Shown here in pieces: positions 1 to 8,196 of a stretch of DNA of 64,000 nucleotides. The notes beneath the pieces are model-generated. The model made no database searches. It was not told the origin of the DNA and was given only the letters and a program-made list of their open reading frames with translations. How positions within the stretch are numbered: position 1 is the first letter of the stretch; every line of letters starts with the position of its first letter. The position numbers were made by a program, and so were the translations under genes. Source of the stretch: an uncultured Acinetobacter sp. (lineage in GTDB: Bacteria > Pseudomonadota > Gammaproteobacteria > Pseudomonadales > Moraxellaceae). The stretch lies in NCBI GenBank assembly GCA_913777945.1, contig CAJYTY010000032.1:124001-188000 (forward strand). The letters run 5' to 3'.

Positions 1-126
1 TGGAAGAAGACTATCGGTAATACGAATAAACTCGGTTACGCACCAATCAAAACTGCCAACATGAGTGAGTACATCACGCATGATCGGATCAGTTAGACCT
101 TCCATTGGAGCGAGCACAAGTTTCAC
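1..126 (-). CDS. dusC: tRNA-dihydrouridine synthase C, 5' fragment
   Basis: Only the first 42 codons lie in the window; the gene runs off the left edge. The translation opens [10 protein letters not shown] and continues through [10 protein letters not shown], which matches the start of DusC, the flavoenzyme that reduces a uridine of tRNA to dihydrouridine (U16 in E. coli). The start is a GTG preceded by AGGTAA about ten bases upstream; no ATG fits better, because the first ATG falls inside the conserved LAPMEG motif. It is transcribed away from ypjD. The assignment rests on the N-terminus alone, so another Dus subfamily is possible. Confidence 0.8.
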   Translation of the reverse strand, partial: MKLVLAPMEGLTDPIMRDVLTHVGSFDWCVTEFIRITDSLLP

Positions 127-206
127 GATTATTATTACCTAATTAAAAGAATACAGCGTTATACGCATTTTCAGATAGGCTGTCTAGTTTATTATGAAGC
201 TAGAAA

Positions 207-1016
207 TTAACGTCCCAAAATCATTTCTAAAACAAACTTACTGCCGATAAAACCAATTGCAAGTAAGATAAAACCTGTAATGGTAAAGCGTATTGCTTTG
301 CGTCCGCGCCAGCCAAATTTGTAATGCCCAATTAAAAGCGCACCATATAAAAACCATGAAATAATACTAAAAGCGGTTTTATGAGCAAGATGCTGAGCAA
401 AGAAGTTATCAATTGTAAAAAAGCCAAAGAGAAGTGCAGCAGTGAGTAAGCCAAAACCTGTAATAATTAAATCAAAGAGTACCGATTCCATCACTTGGAA
501 TGGTGGAAGTAAGTTAACCCAAATTCGTCTTTTTTGTTTCTTCTTAAGTTCTCTATCTTGAAACCAAAGCAATACGGAATGAATAGTTGCCATCAGTAAA
601 ACAGCATAAGCTGATAAAGAGAGGATGATATGAAGATCTAAACCTAAGCTATGTTGTTCAATGACTTGATTTGGTTGACTAAAAGCATATCCTAAAATTA
701 AACCAATTGCGGCAACAGGAGTGCCAATTAAATTTAATGGTAAGATTGGTCGAATTAAACTTAAAATTAAACTGAGTGCTAGCATCAGCCCCGAAGTGAA
801 TGACATCAGGTTAAATACATCATAATTCACGCCAATAGGTGTCATCATATCTTGATAGAGCACAGTACTATGCAGTAATAGCCCCAGACCAATCATAATC
901 GAATAACACCAAAGATTTGGACTACGTTTTGACATCAAACGTATAAACAAATACCAAAAAGAACTGGTATAGGCTACAAGTGCCAAAATTGTGTAAACCA
1001 AGGGGAGACTGATCAT
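207..1016 (-). CDS. ypjD: YpjD/CcsA-like integral membrane protein
   Basis: A 269-residue protein with about eight hydrophobic segments spread over its whole length and no signal peptide, typical of the cytochrome c assembly (CcsA/ResC-like) membrane family. YpjD is found divergent from ffh in many gammaproteobacteria, exactly as here. In E. coli it has been linked to the inner-membrane magnesium/cobalt exporter CorC system, but its biochemical role is uncertain. The conserved His in the HSVLLWFQD segment (about residue 146) fits the family. It is divergent from ffh with about 150 bases between the starts. Family membership is likely; function is inferred. Confidence 0.75.
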   Translation of the reverse strand: MISLPLVYTILALVAYTSSFWYLFIRLMSKRSPNLWCYSIMIGLGLLLHSTVLYQDMMTPIGVNYDVFNLMSFTSGLMLALSLILSLIRPILPLNLIGTPVAAIGLILGYAFSQPNQVIEQHSLGLDLHIILSLSAYAVLLMATIHSVLLWFQDRELKKKQKRRIWVNLLPPFQVMESVLFDLIITGFGLLTAALLFGFFTIDNFFAQHLAHKTAFSIISWFLYGALLIGHYKFGWRGRKAIRFTITGFILLAIGFIGSKFVLEMILGR

Positions 1017-1163
1017 GTCAAACCTTTTTCAGGGGGTTGAATAATATTCACTATATAAGATGTAAATTCGCTTCGAACTACAGTATCCTATAGCATCTTA
1101 CGCATAAATTTTCTATTTTAAGAAAGATTTTTTTGCAACTAGCCATTTTAAGCGGATTTCGCA

Positions 1164-2570
1164 ATGTTTGATACCTTAACAGAACGACTCACACAGAGTT
1201 TAAGAAATGTTACTGGCTCAGGGCAGCTGACCGAAGACAATATTAAAGATACCTTACGTGAAGTACGTATGGCACTTCTTGAAGCCGATGTGGCATTACC
1301 TGTAACTCGTGAATTTATCGCGAAGGTTAAGGAAGAAGCTCTCGGTCAAGAAGTCATGACTCAGCTTTCTCCAGGTCAGGCATTTGTAAAAATTGTCTAT
1401 GATGAACTCACCAAAATGATGGGTGAGGCAAATGAGACTCTAGATTTAAGCGCAAAGCCACCTGTCGTGGTTTTACTTGCAGGTTTGCAAGGTGCGGGTA
1501 AAACAACAACTGCCGCAAAATTAGCGCGTTTTCTGAAAGAGCGCCAAAAGAAAAAAGTAATGACTGTTTCTGCTGACGTCTATCGTCCAGCCGCAATCAA
1601 GCAGTTAGAAACCGTATCCAATGAAGTTGGCGTGGGTTTCATTCCATCAGAAGCATCTGAAAAGCCAATTGATATTGTTAATCGTGCGATTGAACAAGCT
1701 AAAATCCAGTTTGCTGATGTTTTAATTGTCGATACCGCAGGACGTCTGCATGTCGATGAAGACATGATGGATGAGATTAAAGAATTACACGCTGCAGTTA
1801 AGCCAACAGAGACTCTGTTTGTTGTCGATGCGATGACAGGTCAGGATGCTGCTAATACAGCAAAAGCGTTTAACGATGCTCTGGCTTTGACTGGTGTTAT
1901 TCTCACTAAAACTGATGGTGATGCACGTGGTGGTGCTGCACTTTCTGTTCGTGCGATTACAGGTAAACCGATCAAGTTCTTGGGTATTGGTGAAAAACTA
2001 GATGCACTTGAGCCATTCCATCCAGATCGTGTTGCACAACGTATCTTAGGTATGGGTGACGTACTTTCTTTAGTCGAAGAAGTTGAACGCAAAATCGACA
2101 AAGAAAAAGCCGAAAAAATGGCGAAGAAATTGCAGAAAGGCGGAACCTTCAACTTTGAAGATATGCTGATGCAATTTGAGCAAATGAGCAAGATGGGTGG
2201 TATGATGGGCTTCTTGGATAAGTTGCCTGGCATGAGTAACTCTGGTATTCAAGATGCGATTGCACAAGCAAATCCTGAAAAGCAAGTGAAAAAAATGGAA
2301 GCGATTATTCAATCGATGACCATTAAAGAACGCCGTAACCCAGATTTGATGAATCCAAGTCGTAAAAAACGTATTGCTGCGGGTTGTGGTATGGACGTTG
2401 CTGAAGTGAATAAATTAATTAAGCAACAAGCCCAAATGGCGAAAATGATGAAGAAATTTGCGAATCCGTCAGGAATGAGCAAAATGTTGAAGTCACTAGG
2501 TAATATGCAAAAACAATTTGGTGGCGGTAACATGGGACCTTTATTTGGTAGTAATGAACCAAAAAAATAA
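1164..2570 (+). CDS. ffh: Signal recognition particle protein Ffh
   Basis: This is the GTPase subunit of the bacterial signal recognition particle, which binds signal sequences on ribosomes together with 4.5S RNA and docks to FtsY at the inner membrane. The order is NG domain then M domain: a P-loop GLQGAGKTTT near residue 107, DTAGR near 190, TKTDGDARGG near 248, and a methionine-rich C-terminal third (QFEQMSKMGGMMGF) that forms the signal-sequence groove and RNA-binding site. The length of 468 residues is normal. It stands alone, divergent from ypjD, and ends in a strong terminator. The start is supported by GCGGA upstream of the ATG. Confidence 0.98.
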   Translation: MFDTLTERLTQSLRNVTGSGQLTEDNIKDTLREVRMALLEADVALPVTREFIAKVKEEALGQEVMTQLSPGQAFVKIVYDELTKMMGEANETLDLSAKPPVVVLLAGLQGAGKTTTAAKLARFLKERQKKKVMTVSADVYRPAAIKQLETVSNEVGVGFIPSEASEKPIDIVNRAIEQAKIQFADVLIVDTAGRLHVDEDMMDEIKELHAAVKPTETLFVVDAMTGQDAANTAKAFNDALALTGVILTKTDGDARGGAALSVRAITGKPIKFLGIGEKLDALEPFHPDRVAQRILGMGDVLSLVEEVERKIDKEKAEKMAKKLQKGGTFNFEDMLMQFEQMSKMGGMMGFLDKLPGMSNSGIQDAIAQANPEKQVKKMEAIIQSMTIKERRNPDLMNPSRKKRIAAGCGMDVAEVNKLIKQQAQMAKMMKKFANPSGMSKMLKSLGNMQKQFGGGNMGPLFGSNEPKK

Positions 2571-2585
2571 TCTAAAGCTATCTAG

Positions 2586-2610
2586 AAAAGGCGCAAATTG
2601 CGCCTTTTTT
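2586..2610 (+). terminator. Rho-independent terminator of ffh
   Basis: An inverted repeat (AAAAGGCGCAA / TTGCGCCTTTT) with a single-base loop is followed by a T-run, 15 bases after the ffh stop codon. Confidence 0.9.
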
Positions 2611-2727
2611 GTTAAATCTTACTTGTGCATCTAAGTATCAATTTAATACAGAAAATCAATATGAAAATAAACGAATAAGGGACACAATAATTTTAAGTAT
2701 TTGTTTTATATTTATAAAGTGTTATAT

Positions 2728-3315
2728 ATGTCACATAATTCTAACGGTAAGGTATTTATACTACATTGTGAAAATGCAAATCCAGAGCAGCATTGGTATT
2801 TATGGTTAGAACAACAATTAGAATCTGAAGGAATTGCCGCTGAACGAATATTCCTTGCGGATTCGAATCACCCAGAAGCTGAAATTTGGCAAACTTGTTT
2901 AGAAACACAACTACAAGATTTAACTGAACCGAGTATTGTTGTTGCCCATGGATTGTCTTGTATTGCCGTGGCTCACTTTCTAGCAAAGCGTCTGCAACAA
3001 ACTCAGTTGAAAGCATGCCTATTTATTGCTGCTTTTAATGAGCCTATACCCAAATTTCCTGAATATGATGAATTTATCAAGCATTCAAATTTTACGAGCG
3101 CCGTAATCCGAGCCAATGTTAAAAGACGCCTCGTTTTCTTTTCTACGAACGATCCTATTGTTCCAGTTCCTTTGACTTTTAAATTTTCAAATTTACTGAA
3201 TGCCCAACTGATTGAAGCTGTTCAGGCAGGACATTTTCGTACTGAAGATGGATATACAATGTTTCCTCAGTTGTTCCAGATACTTCAAACATTGGTCAAT
3301 GCTGACTTAAGTTGA
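2728..3315 (+). CDS. RBBP9/YdeN-like alpha/beta hydrolase with altered nucleophile
   Basis: A 195-residue protein with the outline of the small RBBP9/YdeN serine hydrolase family: [15 protein letters not shown] at the N-terminus, a nucleophile-elbow region at 71-78, an Asp at 142 (NDPIVPV) and a His at 169 (AGHF). The elbow reads VVAHGLSC instead of the usual VxHSLGC, so Gly75 takes the nucleophile position and the only nearby serine (Ser77) is shifted by two. It may therefore be inactive or use another geometry. The ATG at 2728 is preferred; a TTG at 2701 would add nine residues. Its 3' end overlaps the 3' end of coaX by 31 bases on the opposite strand. Confidence 0.7.
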   Translation: MSHNSNGKVFILHCENANPEQHWYLWLEQQLESEGIAAERIFLADSNHPEAEIWQTCLETQLQDLTEPSIVVAHGLSCIAVAHFLAKRLQQTQLKACLFIAAFNEPIPKFPEYDEFIKHSNFTSAVIRANVKRRLVFFSTNDPIVPVPLTFKFSNLLNAQLIEAVQAGHFRTEDGYTMFPQLFQILQTLVNADLS

Positions 3316-4028
3316 ACGTAATTTTTTAGTCCTTTAAGTAAGAGATCAGATTCAATTAAAGGTTGATGATGTTGCAGAAATTTGGCAAATATCTCCGCAT
3401 CTCCACCTGTTAAAATCAGATGTTTAGGTGACTGTTGCATAATTTGATCAATTGTACTAATTAGACCTAGCAAGATACCGTGATGCACAGCATCAACGGT
3501 GTTGTGTCCTGGTTTCAGATTATCGAATGCAGAGTCAGGAATTTTAATACCTTTGGTATTTTGAATGAGTGAATCTCGTTGTAAATATAAATTTGGCAGA
3601 ATATAACCGCCTAAATGTTGTAACCCTTCTACTAAATCGATAGTCAGCGCTGTACCACAGCCAATCACACAAAAGTTTTGATCAGGTTTTGAAATTGCTA
3701 AGACCTGTAACCAACGATCAATCCCGAGTTGACTTGGGACATCATAACCACAACGAAGCCCTGCATAATTAGCATGTACCTGAGCGAAGATAATTGGAAT
3801 TTCCAAAATATCGAGGATCATTTGAATACGTTGATTATTTTCTGTATCTAAAACAGATGAAATTCCAACCTGACTTAAATTTTGATGTCTAAAATGTTGA
3901 ATTAAACCTAACAGCAAATCGGCAGGTGACTGTAAGTGTAATTCTGCAGCATGCTCAAGCACTTGATCATTTTCGGTAATCCAATATTTTAAACGGGTAT
4001 TACCAATATCCAACCATAGACTTTTCAT
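3285..4028 (-). CDS. coaX: Type III pantothenate kinase
   Basis: CoaX phosphorylates pantothenate in the first step of coenzyme A synthesis and, unlike CoaA, is not feedback-inhibited by CoA. The ASKHA-fold phosphate loop [12 protein letters not shown] is at residues 5-16, the second motif [10 protein letters not shown] is near 102, [10 protein letters not shown] is near 124, and GGDAE is near 205. At 247 residues it is of normal length. It lies 14 bases downstream of birA and is probably co-transcribed with it, as in Pseudomonas. With panD elsewhere in the window, two steps on the way to CoA are represented. No coaA is visible here. Confidence 0.95.
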   Translation of the reverse strand: MKSLWLDIGNTRLKYWITENDQVLEHAAELHLQSPADLLLGLIQHFRHQNLSQVGISSVLDTENNQRIQMILDILEIPIIFAQVHANYAGLRCGYDVPSQLGIDRWLQVLAISKPDQNFCVIGCGTALTIDLVEGLQHLGGYILPNLYLQRDSLIQNTKGIKIPDSAFDNLKPGHNTVDAVHHGILLGLISTIDQIMQQSPKHLILTGGDAEIFAKFLQHHQPLIESDLLLKGLKNYVQLKSALTNV

Positions 4029-4042
4029 AAAATGATCATTCC

Positions 4043-4795
4043 TTAAATTGGCGCGAGGCGTAAACGGCCTTGATAGAAGGATTGAACATGATGGGTTTTA
4101 ATTAGTACAGCACCATCATTGGAGATGCCTTGAAAGCTTCCTTGAAGCTTACCTTGTGCATGTTCAAACTCAACTTGTTGATTGAGCCATATTGCATGAT
4201 GATTAAAGCGTTCAGCTAAATTATAACTGCCATGTTCAAACCATTGAGAAGCCTGTTGAATCGCAGTGTAGAGCTCAGCAATCAGCGTTAAACGATCAGT
4301 ATGAGCTAAACCGAGCATCGCCAGAGAGGTAATTGGCTGATCCGCATTTTCTACAGGGGGCGTGTTTAAGTTAATGCCTACGCCAACAATCGCTTGATGA
4401 GGGGAAAGTGGTTCAACCAGAATACCTCCCCATTTTCCTTGAGCACTATATAAATCATTTGGCCATTTAATTTGTAAACTTAGACCTTGTAAGCTTGGCA
4501 TTTGTAGGATATTTAAAGCAACTTCCAGTGCAAGACGACCATCTAAAGCTGTTTTGGTTTGAATCAGTGTACTTAAATAAATATTACCTTCAGGAGAAGA
4601 CCATTGCCGTTGGTGCTGACCTCGACCTTGTGTTTGCTGTGCGCTGCAAACTAATCCTGAGCTAATGCCTTTTTGTGCAATTTTACGCATATCATCATTT
4701 GTCGATGTTGTCGTCGTTTTGAGCAACACTATTTCAGGAAATTGATTTTTTGCATTAAGTAATTGCTGAAGCTGGCGAGTTGCTAAATCTTCCAT
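4043..4795 (-). CDS. birA: Biotin--[acetyl-CoA carboxylase] ligase, without HTH domain
   Basis: This enzyme activates biotin to biotinyl-AMP and attaches it to the carboxyl carrier protein of acetyl-CoA carboxylase. The catalytic core is complete: GRGQHQRQW (biotin/adenylate loop) near residue 58, KWPNDLY near 109, GGILVE near 119 and GVGINLN near 137, followed by a short C-terminal SH3-like domain. At 250 residues it lacks the roughly 65-residue N-terminal winged helix of E. coli BirA, so it should be a ligase only and not the repressor of the biotin operon found later in this window. It is the first gene of a two-gene unit with coaX. Confidence 0.95.
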   Translation of the reverse strand: MEDLATRQLQQLLNAKNQFPEIVLLKTTTTSTNDDMRKIAQKGISSGLVCSAQQTQGRGQHQRQWSSPEGNIYLSTLIQTKTALDGRLALEVALNILQMPSLQGLSLQIKWPNDLYSAQGKWGGILVEPLSPHQAIVGVGINLNTPPVENADQPITSLAMLGLAHTDRLTLIAELYTAIQQASQWFEHGSYNLAERFNHHAIWLNQQVEFEHAQGKLQGSFQGISNDGAVLIKTHHVQSFYQGRLRLAPI

Positions 4796-4818
4796 TGTTT
4801 TATAAGTAGAGTGGTCAT

Positions 4819-5625
4819 GTGTTTATGGAGTTAATCATATATTTGCTGATTGGCGCAATTGCTGGATTTACTGCAGGTTTGTTTGGTGTTGGCGGTGGAT
4901 TAATTATTGTACCAATTTTATATATTGTCTTTACTCAAATGCATTATGATCCGAATGTGATCATGCATATAGCAGTGGGGACATCTCTAGCTACAATTAT
5001 TGTAACATCAATTAGTTCTGTGACCGCTCACCATAAAAAAGGTGCTGTCTTGTGGAATGTATTTCGTAATTTAGCACCAGGTTTAGTTTTAGGGTCTTTT
5101 TTAGGTGCAGGTGTGGCTGATTTACTCTCTGGGCAGCATTTACAGTTAATTATTGGTGTATTTGCAGTGTGGATGTCGTACAAAATGTTTAGCGGAGCGC
5201 ATGCTGTTATTGATCCAAATCGCCACTTACCATCTGCACCATTACAGTTTATTGCTGGTGGTGGAATTGGAGTGGCGTCTGCGATATTTGGGATCGGTGG
5301 TGGTAGCCTAACAGTCCCTTATTTGAACCGTCATGGTGTGGTGATGCAGAAAGCAGTGGCTACTTCAGCGGCGTGTGGATTGCCGATTGCGATTGCTGGT
5401 GCAATCGGATTTATGTGGTTTGGTGCAAAAGAGCAAATTAATGTGCCAAATACGATTGGTTATGTTCATATTTATGCTTTTCTTGGTATTAGCGCAATTA
5501 GCTTTATTACAGCTAAACTGGGAGCAAAAGTAGCACATCGCTTATCAGCTGCGATGTTAAAAAAGTGTTTTGCAGGCTTATTAGTTGTTGTTGGCTGCTA
5601 CTTTATTTATAAAGGTTTAATTTAA
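4819..5625 (+). CDS. TauE/SafE-family sulfite/organosulfur exporter
   Basis: A 268-residue integral membrane protein with about eight hydrophobic helices and the two internally repeated signatures of the TauE/SafE (DUF81) family: GLFGVGGGLIIVP near residue 22 and AIFGIGGGSLTVP near 156. Members export sulfite, sulfoacetate or related anions; the substrate here cannot be told. The GTG at 4819 gives the longest form, and the ATG at 4825 is equally possible; the GAGTGG upstream does not decide between them. The last four bases overlap the convergent GTPase gene. Confidence 0.85.
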   Translation: MFMELIIYLLIGAIAGFTAGLFGVGGGLIIVPILYIVFTQMHYDPNVIMHIAVGTSLATIIVTSISSVTAHHKKGAVLWNVFRNLAPGLVLGSFLGAGVADLLSGQHLQLIIGVFAVWMSYKMFSGAHAVIDPNRHLPSAPLQFIAGGGIGVASAIFGIGGGSLTVPYLNRHGVVMQKAVATSAACGLPIAIAGAIGFMWFGAKEQINVPNTIGYVHIYAFLGISAISFITAKLGAKVAHRLSAAMLKKCFAGLLVVVGCYFIYKGLI

Positions 5626-6164
5626 GTTATCAGCCCATAATGTACTTCAATTGTTGCGATTAAGGTTTCGACCAATAGCAAAACATCATCTTGTTGACGA
5701 GCATCGACGAAAAAAAGAGGGTAATTAACGCCTTGTGTTGCAAGCCAATCTCGGTACATCGAAAGCGTTCTTTCTGGTTTTCGGTCAATATGAGTAATCG
5801 CAATCACAATATTATTGCCAAATGGTTTGAACGCTTCTACATATTGAGCTAGATCGAGTAGTGGATTTTCAGCAGCATGGTCAATCATGACAATCGTACC
5901 AATTGCACCTTTGCAAATTACAGCCCAAATAAACTCAAAACGTTCTTGTCCAGGCGTCCCGTATAACCCGACTTTGACGCCATCATCTAAAGTAATCTCA
6001 CCATAATCGATACCGACAGTGGTGAGCATTTTTTCATGCGATTCAATATCAGTATTTAAAGCCTCGGTGCTGAGCACATCAATTTCCGAGAGGGCATTTA
6101 TCGCCGTGGATTTACCTGACCCCATGGTTCCACCAAAGACAATTTTATATTGTTGTAAAATCAT
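5622..6164 (-). CDS. COG2229-type Ras-like small GTPase
   Basis: A 180-residue single-domain GTPase. The P-loop GGTMGSGKST is at residues 11-20, a switch threonine lies in TTVGIDYG, and the G3 motif is LYGTPGQERF near 67. The G3 form GTPGQERF, without the usual leading Asp, is typical of the COG2229/CvnD group, and the G4 motif is THID rather than NKxD. In other bacteria such GTPases work with roadblock/LC7 proteins or act as polarity switches like MglA; no roadblock protein is next to it here. It follows the 325-residue unknown gene by 14 bases and is probably co-transcribed with it. The role is unknown. Confidence 0.8.
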   Translation of the reverse strand: MILQQYKIVFGGTMGSGKSTAINALSEIDVLSTEALNTDIESHEKMLTTVGIDYGEITLDDGVKVGLYGTPGQERFEFIWAVICKGAIGTIVMIDHAAENPLLDLAQYVEAFKPFGNNIVIAITHIDRKPERTLSMYRDWLATQGVNYPLFFVDARQQDDVLLLVETLIATIEVHYGLIT

Positions 6165-6178
6165 AGAATTATCCTAGG

Positions 6179-7156
6179 TTAGAAGCCTAAACGGTTACGT
6201 AATCGACCAAACAGTTTTTTCATAAAATTTTGTTCAGTCATATTTTGACTATTTTGCGGATGATAATTGGCTTGATGATCTTTGATAATTTTGCCGTAAT
6301 TTACACCTAAACTTGCTGCGACAAATTGCTTGACGCGCTGTTCAGGTAATTTTAATTGGCTGGCTACAACTGAAATTTCAGCCCCTTTAGCAAAACAAGC
6401 AGCCATACGTAAAATATCTTGGCGCTGAATTTTATTTATCGGTTGTGGCCAAATTTCTAAATAAAAACTTGATGCAGATGGGGGGCAAAGTTCATTAAAA
6501 TCTTTTGATGCCCAAAGTAAATTCCATAACCATTGTTTTAAATCTTGTTGTGATGTCTCTGTGATCCAAAGTTGGTCATTTTGTGTGGCGTAGGTGTAAT
6601 TCAAGCTTGGATCTGTATGTAATGTTTGTAGCATCGGATTTTGCCAAACCCATTCGTTACGAGGGTCTGCAATTGCAATTAAACCATTGTTATCAAATAA
6701 CTGAATTTTCCCATTTTTAGGATTTAGGATTTCTTGTAGAACTTCCCTGATTTGTTTCCGATGAATTGTAGTATTAGTTGCTTGAGGTGGGGATATTTTC
6801 TCTATCGCAGCATTTTTAGATAAGCGCTCATTTAGCCATTGATGTAGAGAGTGAAGATGATTCAATGGTAGATATAGAATGTCATCTTCGATTGAACTAT
6901 TTTTATCTGCATCATTGGCAATTTGTAGAACATTAATATGGTTATTTTTGATTAAGCTTTTGATATTCGGTGAATCAAAAAAGACATGATTGATCATCAA
7001 AATATCGAGCTGCGGTTCAGCAATATTGCTCCAATTGACTTGGATATGACTAGGAATAGCAGTTTGTACATGTTCTTTTAATTCATTCAATGTTCTGAGA
7101 CTGAGCCCAAAAATTGCGATATTAACAGCTTGATGAACACTCATAATGCTACTCAT
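6179..7156 (-). CDS. Uncharacterised protein, probable partner of the small GTPase
   Basis: I do not recognise this 325-residue protein. It is soluble in appearance, with no signal peptide or membrane segment. Residues 10-110 alternate hydrophobic strands and helices (VNIAIFGLS, LDILMIN) in a way that recalls a degenerate receiver-like fold. The C-terminal part, around residues 230-290, has helices with a possible helix-turn-helix look (AACFAKGAEISVVASQLKL). It lies directly upstream of the COG2229-type GTPase, so the two are likely to act together as a regulator or effector and its GTPase. The first ATG (7156) is used; a second ATG four codons later is possible. Confidence 0.6.
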   Translation of the reverse strand: MSSIMSVHQAVNIAIFGLSLRTLNELKEHVQTAIPSHIQVNWSNIAEPQLDILMINHVFFDSPNIKSLIKNNHINVLQIANDADKNSSIEDDILYLPLNHLHSLHQWLNERLSKNAAIEKISPPQATNTTIHRKQIREVLQEILNPKNGKIQLFDNNGLIAIADPRNEWVWQNPMLQTLHTDPSLNYTYATQNDQLWITETSQQDLKQWLWNLLWASKDFNELCPPSASSFYLEIWPQPINKIQRQDILRMAACFAKGAEISVVASQLKLPEQRVKQFVAASLGVNYGKIIKDHQANYHPQNSQNMTEQNFMKKLFGRLRNRLGF

Positions 7157-7490
7157 AATTACTGAGCAATTCAGTAAAATTAATAAAAATGTGCTTATAT
7201 TGGTAAAAATATTATTTTATGTGATTTATATCAATAAATTTTTGGTAAATAAACTAATTTTCAGATATTCGGTTAGCACGATTTCATAAGCTTAACTCAT
7301 TGATCTTAAAGATAAGGAATTTAAATTTTTAATCAAATATTTCCTCAAAATATTGTTTTTATCTTTCGATTGACTTAAAAAGCAATAAAATTGTTAGACA
7401 ATGATATAGAATTTATGCAGTGAGATCAGTTAAAACAAAAAAGCGCAAATAGCATTGGAATATGCGTATAACAACGATAGCGAGGGGATC
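7157..7490. other. AT-rich divergent intergenic region
   Basis: This 334-base gap separates the unknown/GTPase pair from the GntR gene and must hold both promoters. It is very AT-rich. A TTGACT at 7370-7375 could be a -35 box for the GntR gene, but no convincing -10 box stands at the right distance. I see no RNA gene, repeat or conserved ORF. Confidence 0.4.
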
Positions 7491-8186
7491 ATGAATCTCG
7501 AAGAGGCTGATAGTCTTTCTGAACAGATTGCAAAATATATTAGTGAACAAATTATTAGTGGTGAGCTGGTTGAGGGAGAGCGTATTCAAGAGCTACGTAT
7601 TGCGAAAGAATTAGATGTGAGTCGAGGTTCTGTTCGTGAAGCTTTGCTACTACTAGAACGTACTTATTTAATTGAAATTTTCCCACGACGTGGTGCAATT
7701 GTTTCTGAAATGTCAGCTCAACAAGTTAAAGCTCTGTTTGATACCAATGTCATGGTACTTGGGCATATTGTGCAACGAATTAGTGAGACTTGGAGAGTTA
7801 ACGAGGCTGAACAGCTACAGACCTTATTAGATCAACTGGTTGAATTTGTACGTGCCGGGGATATTGAAAAATTCTACGATTCGATTTTTAAATATTTAGC
7901 AGATCAGCATGATATGGTGGCGAATCCCTATTTAATGCAATTTTATAAAGAATTGTTGCCTTCGTTACGTCGTAGCTACTTTTTAACCTTAAATACTTCA
8001 CGTCGTGAATTACAGGAATCTTTTACCCTGTTTAAGTTAGTGATTGATGCTATTTTGATCCGAAAATCACAACAAGCGGCTTTATTTATGGAAGATTTTT
8101 GTCGACACTTACGTAACCTTGTGTTGGAATCTCTGACACGTATGAAACAGATTGAATTGGCTTGGGCTAGACGCTCACGCCGCTAG
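7491..8186 (+). CDS. GntR-family transcriptional regulator, FCD (FadR-like) type
   Basis: A 231-residue regulator. Its N-terminal winged helix (about residues 1-75) carries the GntR signature from ISEQIISGELVEGERI to LDVSRGSVREALLLLE. It is followed by an all-helical ligand-binding domain of FCD/FadR type. The ATG at 7491 is preceded by an excellent GAGGGG at five bases, so the longer TTG start at 7455 is rejected. It stands ten bases upstream of smc and may share its transcript, an arrangement that puts smc behind a metabolite-sensing regulator. The ligand and targets are unknown. Confidence 0.85.
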   Translation: MNLEEADSLSEQIAKYISEQIISGELVEGERIQELRIAKELDVSRGSVREALLLLERTYLIEIFPRRGAIVSEMSAQQVKALFDTNVMVLGHIVQRISETWRVNEAEQLQTLLDQLVEFVRAGDIEKFYDSIFKYLADQHDMVANPYLMQFYKELLPSLRRSYFLTLNTSRRELQESFTLFKLVIDAILIRKSQQAALFMEDFCRHLRNLVLESLTRMKQIELAWARRSRR

Positions 8187-8196
8187 TTAGGGCAGT

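Noticed and set aside
1841..2233. A 130-codon open frame antisense to ffh.
   Set aside because: It overlaps fully with a well-conserved gene and its composition is that of a reversed coding region.
7370..7398. A promoter for the GntR-smc unit with TTGACT as -35.
   Set aside because: The best -10 at 16-18 bases is GTTAGA or TGTTAG, which is too poor to call.
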